This document shows positions 1 through 4,508 of a DNA stretch of 5,804 bases, one piece after another. Position 1 is the stretch's first letter, and every line of letters begins with the position of its first letter. Where the stretch lies: the NCBI GenBank assembly GCA_016650435.1, contig JAENVT010000344.1, positions 1-5,804 of the forward strand, read 5' to 3'. The notes under the pieces were generated by a model that was given only the letters and a program-made list of their open reading frames with translations, ran no database searches and was not told the DNA's origin. A program made the position numbers and the translations under genes. The stretch comes from Ilumatobacteraceae bacterium (lineage in GTDB: Bacteria > Actinomycetota > Acidimicrobiia > Acidimicrobiales > Ilumatobacteraceae).

Positions 1-230
1 GACTGGATCTCTCCGGACGCGAGCGATACCGAACGCTGGTCGCCGCAGCGCTCGGTCGCGGAGCAGCGGTGGTCACGGCCACTCACGACATCGGCGAGGC
101 GTCGGACTGTGATCACGTCGTGCTACTGAACCGCCGCGTCGTGGCTCAAGGGCCGCCTCGTGACGTGCTCACCGCCGAACGATTGCTTGAAACTTTTGGC
201 ATCGCTTTGCCTAACGATGGGTTGCGGTGA
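1..230 (+). CDS. ABC transporter ATP-binding protein, C-terminal fragment (probably metal-ion importer)
   Basis: This is the last 75 residues of an ABC ATPase; the gene begins before the window. The reading frame starts at base 3 and ends at TGA 228-230. The first residues (LDLSGRERY, probably preceded by Gly from the split codon) fit the D-loop after Walker B. VVTATHD follows, with the H-loop histidine at fragment residue 28 that contacts the ATP gamma-phosphate. The tail VVLLNRRVVAQGPPRDVLT then LLETFG is the usual C-terminal strand and helix of ZnuC/MntB-type ATPases for zinc, manganese or iron uptake, so a metal-importer subunit is favoured. The substrate cannot be fixed from this piece. 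The protein would act on the cytoplasmic face, coupled to a permease not seen here. It converges on the anti-sigma gene with only 8 bases between the stops and no visible terminator. Confidence 0.88.
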   Translation, partial: LDLSGRERYRTLVAAALGRGAAVVTATHDIGEASDCDHVVLLNRRVVAQGPPRDVLTAERLLETFGIALPNDGLR

Positions 231-238
231 TCCAGTGC

Positions 239-847
239 TCAGGCAGGGCACGCTGCCAGCGCGCCGCTGACAACGACTTCGCCCGATGAACCCTGGGCTG
301 CGTCCTTCGGCGCGGCGACGTGCTCGCGCGTGACAGTGAGTAGCGGGAAGTCGGTGATGGAAACGCCGGCCCAGCCGGTGGCGTTGTCGAGTTCGTGGTA
401 GGTGCCGATCGGCACCAACTGGGTGCCGGCGCAGTTCTTCAGCCAACCCTCGTAGAAGTCGCCGCCGTCGCGACGCGGCAGTCCCTTGACAGAAAATTGG
501 ATTCGTACACCTGACGTTTCAGAGGTGATTCCGGCGGTGCCGCTGATACCGGGGGCCAACTGGGTGCCAGCGATGGCGACGCTGGCGTCGGCCTGCTGAT
601 CTTCGTTGCGCGGCACGGCTATCAACACGACTGCGGCGGCCGCGGCGGCGCCGATCGCGGCTGCAGCGAGCCGGCCGGGCCACGCACGCCGAGCGCGGCC
701 AATCGGTACGACGACGCGACGTTCCTCGGTGATGCCGGCGACGACGCGGTCCTCCAACTGCGCGCTCGGCTCGTCCCATAGTGACGGGTCACGAAGGAGC
801 GCGAGGATGTTGGGCTCGAGCAGATCGTTCTCCTCGTTGTCATCCAT
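239..847 (-). CDS. Anti-sigma factor, RskA-like, single-pass membrane protein
   Basis: This 202-residue protein has three parts. The cytoplasmic N-terminal region (about 1-57) contains LALLRDPSLWDEPSAQLEDR, a pattern typical of actinobacterial anti-sigma factors. An Ala-rich membrane segment spans about 59-79, flanked by basic RARRAWPGR. The external domain (about 85-202) carries GLPRRDGGDFYEGWLKN and VPIGT, like RskA C-terminal domains. It should bind and silence the ECF sigma factor encoded 55 bases upstream and release it after an external signal, probably by proteolysis. No HxxxCxxC zinc motif is present, so it is not a ZAS-type anti-sigma. I chose ATG 845-847 because AAAGGAGG lies 8 bases upstream. 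A GTG at 854-856 overlaps that site and is a poor start. External cysteines at about 139 and 200 could form a disulfide. Family assignment is strong; the signal is unknown. Confidence 0.88.
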   Translation of the reverse strand: MDDNEENDLLEPNILALLRDPSLWDEPSAQLEDRVVAGITEERRVVVPIGRARRAWPGRLAAAAIGAAAAAAVVLIAVPRNEDQQADASVAIAGTQLAPGISGTAGITSETSGVRIQFSVKGLPRRDGGDFYEGWLKNCAGTQLVPIGTYHELDNATGWAGVSITDFPLLTVTREHVAAPKDAAQGSSGEVVVSGALAACPA

Positions 848-855
848 CGTCACCA

Positions 856-863
856 CCTCCTTT
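856..863 (-). promoter_or_regulatory. Ribosome binding site of the anti-sigma gene
   Basis: AAAGGAGG read on the minus strand lies 8 bases before ATG 845-847. It decides the start: the GTG codons at 851-853 and 854-856 overlap or abut it and cannot use it. It is an unusually perfect site for this window, whereas the upstream sigma gene has none visible. Confidence 0.75.
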
Positions 864-902
864 GGTTCCTGTCAGCGAATCCACTTCGCACCCATCTCTA
901 CG

Positions 903-1469
903 TCATCCATCCTCGATCGGTTCTCGAAGATGTTTCAGACGAGTCGCCAGGTGTTGGTGAGCACGAAAGGAGCGCGACTTGACCGTACCGAGGGCCAATC
1001 CCAACTGTGTAGCAATCTCGCTCTGGCTGTGACCCTCGATGTGTTGGAGACGCACCACCTCGCGTTCGTCGGGCTGCAGGTCGTCGATCGCGGCGCGCAC
1101 CTGCCATGTCTCCCAGACCTCTTCCGCAGATGGCGGAAGGCTGACCAATGCCGGCTCGTCGGCGCTCGTGACCTCCAACGAAGTGGCCGGCCGGCGAGCC
1201 TCGCTGCGTTGCATGTCGATCGCCACCCGTCGGGTGATCGTGGCCAGCCACGGAGCGGGATCGCGGGCGGAGTCGAACGAGGAGGCGGCGCGCCACGCTT
1301 GCAGGAATGCCTGTTGCGTGGCGTCCTCGGCAAGCTGACGGTCGCCGAGTATCCGTATGGCGATCGTGAACACCAGCCGGCCATATTGCTGGTATAGCGA
1401 ACGCACGGCGTCGTCGTCGCCGCTGCGGAATCGTTCCATCACGGCAGGATTGAGTCCCGCATCTGGCAC
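903..1469 (-). CDS. RNA polymerase ECF sigma factor (sigma-70 family)
   Basis: This 188-residue protein has the two-domain ECF layout. Region 2 (about 22-92) contains LYQQYGRLVFTIAIRILGD, then AEDATQQAFLQAWR and PWLATITRRVAID, the core-binding and -10 recognition segments. After a linker, region 4 (about 125-182) contains LQPDEREVVRL, then EIATQLGLALGTVKSRSFRA, a helix-turn-helix for -35 recognition. It directs RNA polymerase to a small regulon, normally including its own operon, and should be held by the anti-sigma encoded next on the same strand. The start is uncertain. GTG 1467-1469 gives ten residues before MERFRSGDD, matching E. coli RpoE, which has about ten residues before its VERVQKGD. 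ATG 1437-1439 would give 178 residues. Neither has a clear Shine-Dalgarno. No SnoaL-like or other C-terminal extension is present. Confidence 0.9.
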   Translation of the reverse strand: MPDAGLNPAVMERFRSGDDDAVRSLYQQYGRLVFTIAIRILGDRQLAEDATQQAFLQAWRAASSFDSARDPAPWLATITRRVAIDMQRSEARRPATSLEVTSADEPALVSLPPSAEEVWETWQVRAAIDDLQPDEREVVRLQHIEGHSQSEIATQLGLALGTVKSRSFRAHQHLATRLKHLREPIEDG

Positions 1470-1541
1470 CTCATGATTGTTGCAGACCTCGACGTGCTGA
1501 TCGTCGGAATAGTGGTCGTAGCAGGTGAGACGCGCAAAGGA
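1470..1541 (-). promoter_or_regulatory. Upstream region of the sigma/anti-sigma operon (no promoter boxes assigned)
   Basis: This stretch lies between the terminator hairpin of the lipoprotein gene and the sigma start, so the operon promoter most likely sits here. I could not recognise convincing housekeeping -35/-10 boxes or an ECF-type GGAAC element. An ATG at 1472-1474 is out of frame with the sigma gene. Placement is positional inference only. Confidence 0.3.
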
Positions 1542-1559
1542 CGAGCCCCGGAGGGCTCG
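1542..1559 (-). terminator. Candidate intrinsic terminator of the lipoprotein gene
   Basis: The arms CGAGCCC and GGGCTCG pair perfectly over 7 bp around a 4-base loop, 32 bases past the lipoprotein stop. On the minus strand the stem is followed by TCCTTTGCG, a weak T run. It sits between the lipoprotein gene and the sigma gene, so it should separate the two transcripts, perhaps incompletely. Confidence 0.6.
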
Positions 1560-1591
1560 CCCAATGCGATCCTTGGAGTGCAAATGCCGGA

Positions 1592-2497
1592 CTACTTGAT
1601 CAACGTCGCATCCGGGGCAACGACGAACCAGATTCCGCCAGACCCTTGGCCGTTGGCCTCTCCTGCGGTGGTGTCGCCGGAGAAGTAGTACAGCGGCCAC
1701 TTGCCAGCCTTCAACTGCTTGGTGCCGTCCGGACGATCGACGATCGAGAACGAGGCGGTGGAGGGCAGGGTGCTGAGGTCGAGCGAGTCGTCGACGACGA
1801 CCGGCGGCCATGCGGTGGCGCATCCATCGACACAGGTCGGCGCGCCACCGGCGTCCTTGGTGAGGCCGTACAACGTGCGGCCGTTTGCGTCTGCCAGAAG
1901 TTGGCCGAGGGCGTTGTCGGCGACGCCGAGCGTTGGCGCTTCTACTGCTGGCGCAGCACTGGTCTCCGGCGGCGCAGCGACGTCGCCTTCGACGATGTTT
2001 GCCTTGTTGTCGACGACGAACCACACACCGCCGGAGCCCTGGCCGTTGACATCACCGGGACGGGCGTCGCCGGAGAAGCGGTAGAGCGGGAACTTGCCGG
2101 CAACCAGCTGTTCGCTGCCGTCGGCGCGAATGATGGTGCTGAACACACCCGAGTCGACACCGGGTGCGACGGTCCACGAGGGATCGACGATTACCGGTGG
2201 CCATGCATCTGCACACGTGCCGGTGCAGGTCGACTGGGCGGCGGTGTCGTTGGTGAACGCATACAAGCTGTTTCCGGTCGCGTCGACGAGGATCTGACCG
2301 AGCGAGCTCGAGCCGGCCTTGACGACGACGGTCGTGCCGGTCGCTGGTGCCGCGGGCACTGTGGTGGTGGGTGCCGCTGTTGGGGCTACGGCGGCCACTG
2401 TCGGGGCCGCAGACTTTGCGGCTTCGCTGCCCGCGCAAGCAGTGAGGGCAATAAGGGCCGCGAGCATGGTGACGGCAATGATGTGTTGCTTCTTCAT
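1592..2497 (-). CDS. Lipoprotein with two Yx(FWY)xxD secreted repeats (COG4315 / Lipoprotein_15)
   Basis: This is a 301-residue exported lipoprotein. The signal peptide MKKQ then a hydrophobic stretch ends in lipobox LTAC, with lipidated Cys21. A Pro/Ala/Thr-rich linker (about 28-58) follows. Two homologous domains lie at about 56-170 and 187-301, offset by 131 residues. Each has LGQ(I/L)L near its start, Y-x-x-x-x-D (YAFTND 79-84; YGLTKD 210-215), a CxxxC pair (C91/C95; C222/C226), AWPPV, PLY(R/Y)FSGD and NGQGSGG(V/I)WFVV at its end. The family is widespread in actinobacteria and its biochemical role is not established. The CxxxC pairs could form disulfides or bind metal or heme, which is inference. 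AAGGGAG lies 6 bases before the ATG. It may be co-transcribed with the cupredoxin gene 127 bases upstream. The second copy has Leu where the family motif has an aromatic. Confidence 0.9.
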   Translation of the reverse strand: MKKQHIIAVTMLAALIALTACAGSEAAKSAAPTVAAVAPTAAPTTTVPAAPATGTTVVVKAGSSSLGQILVDATGNSLYAFTNDTAAQSTCTGTCADAWPPVIVDPSWTVAPGVDSGVFSTIIRADGSEQLVAGKFPLYRFSGDARPGDVNGQGSGGVWFVVDNKANIVEGDVAAPPETSAAPAVEAPTLGVADNALGQLLADANGRTLYGLTKDAGGAPTCVDGCATAWPPVVVDDSLDLSTLPSTASFSIVDRPDGTKQLKAGKWPLYYFSGDTTAGEANGQGSGGIWFVVAPDATLIK

Positions 2498-2510
2498 TGG
2501 ATACTCCCTT

Positions 2511-2547
2511 GGTTGAATTTGGTGGTTGAATTTGGTGGTTGGATTGG
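2511..2547 (-). repeat. 13-bp tandem repeat in the leader of the lipoprotein gene
   Basis: GGTTGAATTTGGT (plus-strand reading) occurs twice without a gap at 2511-2523 and 2524-2536. A degenerate third copy, GGTTGGATTGG, lies at 2537-2547. The block ends next to the Shine-Dalgarno at 2504-2510, so it probably lies in the 5' untranslated leader or the start of the promoter. It is AT-richer than its surroundings. Replication slippage could vary its copy number. Confidence 0.85.
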
Positions 2548-2624
2548 CGTCTCGCTATCGAGGGGACGATCCGCAAGTACGCACGCCTCGTTGAATCGGT
2601 TCGCTGAAATCGATGCGTCGTGTT
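2548..2624 (-). promoter_or_regulatory. Intergenic stretch between cupredoxin and lipoprotein genes
   Basis: This holds whatever promoter the lipoprotein gene has of its own, if it is not simply read from the cupredoxin transcript. I see no terminator hairpin after the cupredoxin stop, which favours some co-transcription. The only recognisable element is ATCGGTTCGC at 2595-2604, identical to 10 bases of the left side of the operator-like palindrome at 3022-3048. No -35/-10 pair is convincing. Confidence 0.3.
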
Positions 2625-2996
2625 TCACACCTGTCCGGCGGCTTGCACGGTGAGCTGCCCGGTCATCGACGGATGGATCGCGCAGAAGAACGAATAGACC
2701 CCTGGCACTTCGGGGGCGACCAGACCGACCGCACCGCCGGCGGCGACAACACCGCTGTCGAATGATCCGTCTGTCGCGGTCACGGTGTGTTCGACACCAT
2801 CGAGGTTGTCAACCGTCAACGTTGCGCCCGGCGCAACAGCCGCGGAGCTGAACGTGAACTGCGAGATTGCGATCTCTTGCGACGCGCCGACGGCTGCAGC
2901 CGCTGACGGTTGCACTGGGTCGGGGTTGATGAGCAATGCAGTCGCGGTGAAACCTGCGGCGACGACGCAGACAATGAGTGAGCCTGTGATCTTCAT
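2625..2996 (-). CDS. Exported cupredoxin (plastocyanin/amicyanin-like type-1 copper protein)
   Basis: This 123-residue protein has an N-terminal hydrophobic signal or anchor at about 4-23 (MKITGSLIVCVVAAGFTATA), a short Pro/Ala-rich spacer, and a cupredoxin domain from about 40 to 120. All four type-1 copper ligands are visible: H70 in GVEHTV, then C105, H108 and M111 in FFCAIHPSMTG. The C-x2-H-x2-M spacing is that of amicyanin. The strand pattern IAISQFTFSSAAVAPGATL and VPGVYSFFC is typical. Known relatives are one-electron carriers, so this one probably shuttles electrons outside the membrane; its partners are unknown. No Shine-Dalgarno precedes ATG 2994-2996, and the frame stays open upstream but without a plausible earlier start, so the mRNA may be leaderless. 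The gene diverges from the membrane-protein gene at 3075 across a shared 78-base gap containing a palindrome. Confidence 0.9.
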   Translation of the reverse strand: MKITGSLIVCVVAAGFTATALLINPDPVQPSAAAAVGASQEIAISQFTFSSAAVAPGATLTVDNLDGVEHTVTATDGSFDSGVVAAGGAVGLVAPEVPGVYSFFCAIHPSMTGQLTVQAAGQV

Positions 2997-3021
2997 GACG
3001 TTGCGTACGTCAGCCGGTCGT

Positions 3022-3048
3022 GATCGGTTCGCAACTTTCGAACCGATC
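3022..3048. promoter_or_regulatory. Perfect 10-bp inverted repeat, candidate operator of a divergent promoter
   Basis: GATCGGTTCG at 3022-3031 and CGAACCGATC at 3039-3048 are exact reverse complements separated by CAACTTT. The site lies 25 bases from the cupredoxin start and 26 bases from the membrane-protein start, so it sits almost centrally between two divergent genes. Its size and symmetry fit binding by a dimeric regulator covering both promoters. A hairpin terminator is unlikely because no gene ends here. The regulator is not identifiable. Confidence 0.7.
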
Positions 3049-3062
3049 GCGTGTCGTCGCCG

Positions 3063-3074
3063 TATGACTTGACC
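3063..3074 (+). promoter_or_regulatory. Candidate -10 box for a leaderless transcript
   Basis: TATGAC (3063-3068) followed by six bases places a transcription start at or next to ATG 3075. No Shine-Dalgarno is present, and leaderless mRNAs are common in actinobacteria. No good -35 box is visible; the palindrome at 3022-3048 occupies that area, consistent with control by a regulator bound there. This is inference from spacing. Confidence 0.4.
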
Positions 3075-3659
3075 ATGACCGCTACAACGATCGTCCCCGT
3101 CGACCCCGCGGAGCCCGATTCCTCGAACCCCGTCGCGTTGCTCGTCCTCGCCGCCGCGGGCGGCGCCGTTGCAACTGCACTTGGCGTGTACGGGCGAGTG
3201 CACACACCCACGGGCGGGCAGATCGCCGACCTCGGCTTCCCGACGTTGAAAGCAATGAAGGCGTTCCTCGCCACCGTGGCCGTCGGTCTCGTCGTCGTAC
3301 AGATCGCCTCGGCGCTGGCCATGTTCGGCCGGCTCCCGTTTCTCAAGACCATGCCGAAGTGGGTGCCGTTTCTCCATCGATGGAGCGGCACCACGGCCTT
3401 CGTCGTTTCCCTGCCCGTGGCGTATCACTGCCTGTGGGCGTTGGGATTGCAGACCGACCAGATCCGCCCGATGCTTCACGGTCTCTTCGGCTGCGCGTTC
3501 TACGGAGCCATGACCACCAAGCTGCTCGGCCTGCGCGCCAAGCGCCTGCCCAGCTGGGCGATCCCGGTGTTCGGCTCGCTGCTGGTCCTGACGTTGACCG
3601 CCGTCTGGCTGACCTCGGCCCTGTGGTTCTACACAGCGTTCGACATCACCCACCTCTGA
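3075..3659 (+). CDS. DUF6529-like integral membrane protein with conserved-looking histidines
   Basis: This 194-residue protein has about five membrane helices, at roughly 19-39, 62-84, 103-125, 133-152 and 161-186. Histidines lie at 43, 101 (FLHRWSG), 118 (VAYHCLWALG) and 135 (MLHGLFGC). H101 and H118 bracket one helix and H135 lies in the next, an arrangement resembling b-type heme proteins such as cytochrome b561 or ferric-reductase-like domains. Heme binding is inference. The sequence resembles the actinobacterial DUF6529 family, with GVYGRVHTPTG, LHRWSGT and TSALWFY as characteristic blocks, recalled from memory. I chose ATG 3075-3077 over GTG 3051 because TATGAC sits six bases before it. 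Divergence from the cupredoxin gene suggests the two act together, perhaps passing electrons between membrane and copper protein. No function is proven. Confidence 0.8.
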   Translation: MTATTIVPVDPAEPDSSNPVALLVLAAAGGAVATALGVYGRVHTPTGGQIADLGFPTLKAMKAFLATVAVGLVVVQIASALAMFGRLPFLKTMPKWVPFLHRWSGTTAFVVSLPVAYHCLWALGLQTDQIRPMLHGLFGCAFYGAMTTKLLGLRAKRLPSWAIPVFGSLLVLTLTAVWLTSALWFYTAFDITHL

Positions 3660-3754
3660 GTCGCCGGCCCGCGCCCGCCGCTCCCGCACAAGTCCGAGCG
3701 AGTGCCCCTCCCGAATCGTCCGTGACGAAACGACCTCCTCGAGCACCGAGCTGT

Positions 3755-3796
3755 GGGCGCGATTCCGGAACTGGCAGGCCTGTTGTCGCGCCCAGC
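3755..3796. repeat. 42-bp direct repeat, copy 1
   Basis: This copy matches 3807-3848 at 41 of 42 positions; the only difference is G3785 against T3837. Its ends pair (TGGGCGCG 3754-3761 with CGCGCCCA 3787-3794), and it contains two 8-bp palindromes, TTCCGGAA at 3763-3770 and CAGGCCTG at 3775-3782. AACTGGC and GCCTGTT can pair with one mismatch, so the whole unit can fold as one long hairpin. Confidence 0.9.
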
Positions 3797-3806
3797 GGAC
3801 CTGACC

Positions 3807-3848
3807 GGGCGCGATTCCGGAACTGGCAGGCCTGTTTTCGCGCCCAGC
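3807..3848. repeat. 42-bp direct repeat, copy 2
   Basis: This is the second copy, 52 bases after the first, with a 10-base spacer. GGGCGCG at 3807-3813 pairs with CGCGCCC at 3839-3845. The internal palindromes are kept at 3815-3822 and 3827-3834. Confidence 0.9.
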
Positions 3849-3862
3849 AGGCCATGCCGGCG

Positions 3863-3921
3863 ATCTGGGCGCCACTCGGACGAGTTCCTGAGGGAGCTTC
3901 GCTGAAGCTTGGCGCCCAGAT
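3863..3921. repeat. 12-bp perfect inverted repeat with nested hairpins (cloverleaf-like)
   Basis: ATCTGGGCGCCA (3863-3874) and TGGCGCCCAGAT (3910-3921) are exact reverse complements. The 35-base interior holds two further hairpins: CTCG-GA-CGAG at 3875-3884 and AGCTTC-GCT-GAAGCT at 3895-3909. The layout resembles a cloverleaf but it is not a tRNA: no anticodon or T arm and no CCA end are recognisable. Confidence 0.75.
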
Positions 3922-4038
3922 TCCTGCGGCGAGCTCTCGTATCGTCACAGACGATTCGGAAGGGCAGCGCCCGGACCGGGGTGCGGGCGACGCTGGCCCG
4001 CGCCCGAGGCGTTCCTGCATGCGGGTCAAACGCGAAAA

Positions 4039-4078
4039 TGCCGGCACGAGCCACGGAGATCCGTAGCTCGTGCCGGCA
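4039..4078 (-). terminator. Strong hairpin, probable intrinsic terminator on the minus strand
   Basis: TGCCGGCACGAGC (4039-4051) pairs perfectly with GCTCGTGCCGGCA (4066-4078). The interior ACGGA-GA-TCCGT can extend the stem beyond one mismatch. Read on the minus strand, the stem runs directly into TTTTCGCGTTT, the layout of a rho-independent terminator. No minus-strand gene ends nearby: the PhoX-like stop is about 430 bases upstream. It may be a second, backup terminator or end a small RNA. Confidence 0.6.
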
Positions 4079-4444
4079 ACTGGACCGCGCACGACGCTGG
4101 GCGCAGTCAAGCCCATTGCGGCGGGCTACCCATCAGTACGACCTCACGTCCGGCTCGGTTCCGAATACCGAGAGCAACGGACGGATGTCACAGCGAAGCG
4201 TCAGATCGCGGTCGCCAGGTCCGCGCGATTGCACGGTCGCTCGGTTCGCGTCTGGAAGTTCGCCATGGCGCGTACCGGCTCGGCGTGGCCTTCAATGCTT
4301 ATACGGATGTGCCGACCCGCGTCCGGTCGTCACGACCTCGTCGTGCAGGTAACGATCTCAGGCGGGATGCCCGGTCTGCAGGCTGGTGGCGTCAAGGCTG
4401 AGGCTCGGCGCTGCTCCCGAACGATTGCCAGATTTCGGAACGAG

Positions 4445-4478
4445 CGCTGGCTCCGGACGTCAGGGTCCGGAGCCAGTG
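4445..4478 (-). terminator. Candidate terminator of the PhoX-like gene
   Basis: CTGGCTCCGGAC (4447-4458) pairs perfectly with GTCCGGAGCCAG (4465-4476) around a 6-base loop. The stem is extendable by a G-T wobble and a C-G pair to 4445-4478. It lies 30 bases past the PhoX-like stop on the minus strand. The following bases (TCGTTCC) are a poor T tract, so termination may be partial or rely on stem strength. Confidence 0.6.
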
Positions 4479-4508
4479 AATCGTTCGTCCCGAGTTGAGC
4501 CGGGGGCG

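Larger units (their letters stand above)
3703..3966. repeat. Structured repeat block bounded by imperfect terminal inverted repeats (MITE-like or REP cluster)
   Basis: The arms 3709-3733 and 3937-3961 are reverse complements at 22 of 25 positions. With one gap, the similarity extends outward to TGCCC at 3703 and GGGCA at 3966. Each arm contains its own small palindrome, for example ATCGTC-ACA-GACGAT at 3941-3955. Inside lie two 42-bp direct repeats and a 12-bp palindrome with sub-hairpins. There is no transposase gene and I see no target-site duplication. It could be a non-autonomous mobile element, a cluster of extragenic palindromic repeats, or a complex RNA structure downstream of the 3075-3659 gene. 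Confidence 0.7.
3660..4508. other. Long intergenic region without a supported gene
   Basis: No frame here has family-like protein content. 3703-3966 is a structured repeat block, 4039-4078 is a strong hairpin, and 4445-4478 is the likely terminator of the PhoX-like gene. Between 4080 and 4440 I see neither a gene nor a repeat. The frame that stays open from 4070 to 4498 (+) starts inside the hairpin, has no ribosome site and resembles nothing I know. Confidence 0.6.

Noticed and set aside
606..1397. 263-residue plus-strand open frame
   Set aside because: It is antisense to the sigma and anti-sigma genes, both clearly real, and shows no recognisable domain.
903..2024. A 373-residue minus-strand frame ending in the sigma factor
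   Set aside because: The upstream part is an out-of-frame shadow of the lipoprotein gene and crosses its stop and terminator hairpin. Sigma homology starts only near 1469.
1646..2653. 335-residue plus-strand open frame
   Set aside because: It is antisense to the lipoprotein gene; Gly/Arg/Val-rich with no recognisable motif. It reflects GC-rich codon bias.
3755..3848. CRISPR array
   Set aside because: There are only two repeats, of 42 bp, with a 10-base spacer, and no cas genes nearby. Spacer size and copy number do not fit.
2625..3875. A 416-residue minus-strand reading frame extending the cupredoxin upstream
   Set aside because: Its first ~290 residues are antisense to the membrane-protein gene and to the repeat block, with low-complexity Arg/Gly-rich content. 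The signal peptide begins at 2996, so the short start is right.
3863..3921. tRNA gene
   Set aside because: It is about 59 bases with a 12-bp outer stem and only two inner hairpins; there is no T-loop sequence and no plausible anticodon arm.
3709..3961. Insertion sequence with transposase
   Set aside because: The interior of about 200 bases cannot encode a transposase and no transposase motif is present. It is kept only as a MITE-like or REP-like block.
4070..4498. 142-residue plus-strand open frame over the otherwise empty stretch
   Set aside because: It starts inside a 13-bp hairpin, runs through the terminator at 4445-4478, has no ribosome site and its protein resembles no family I know. 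A decayed gene cannot be excluded.
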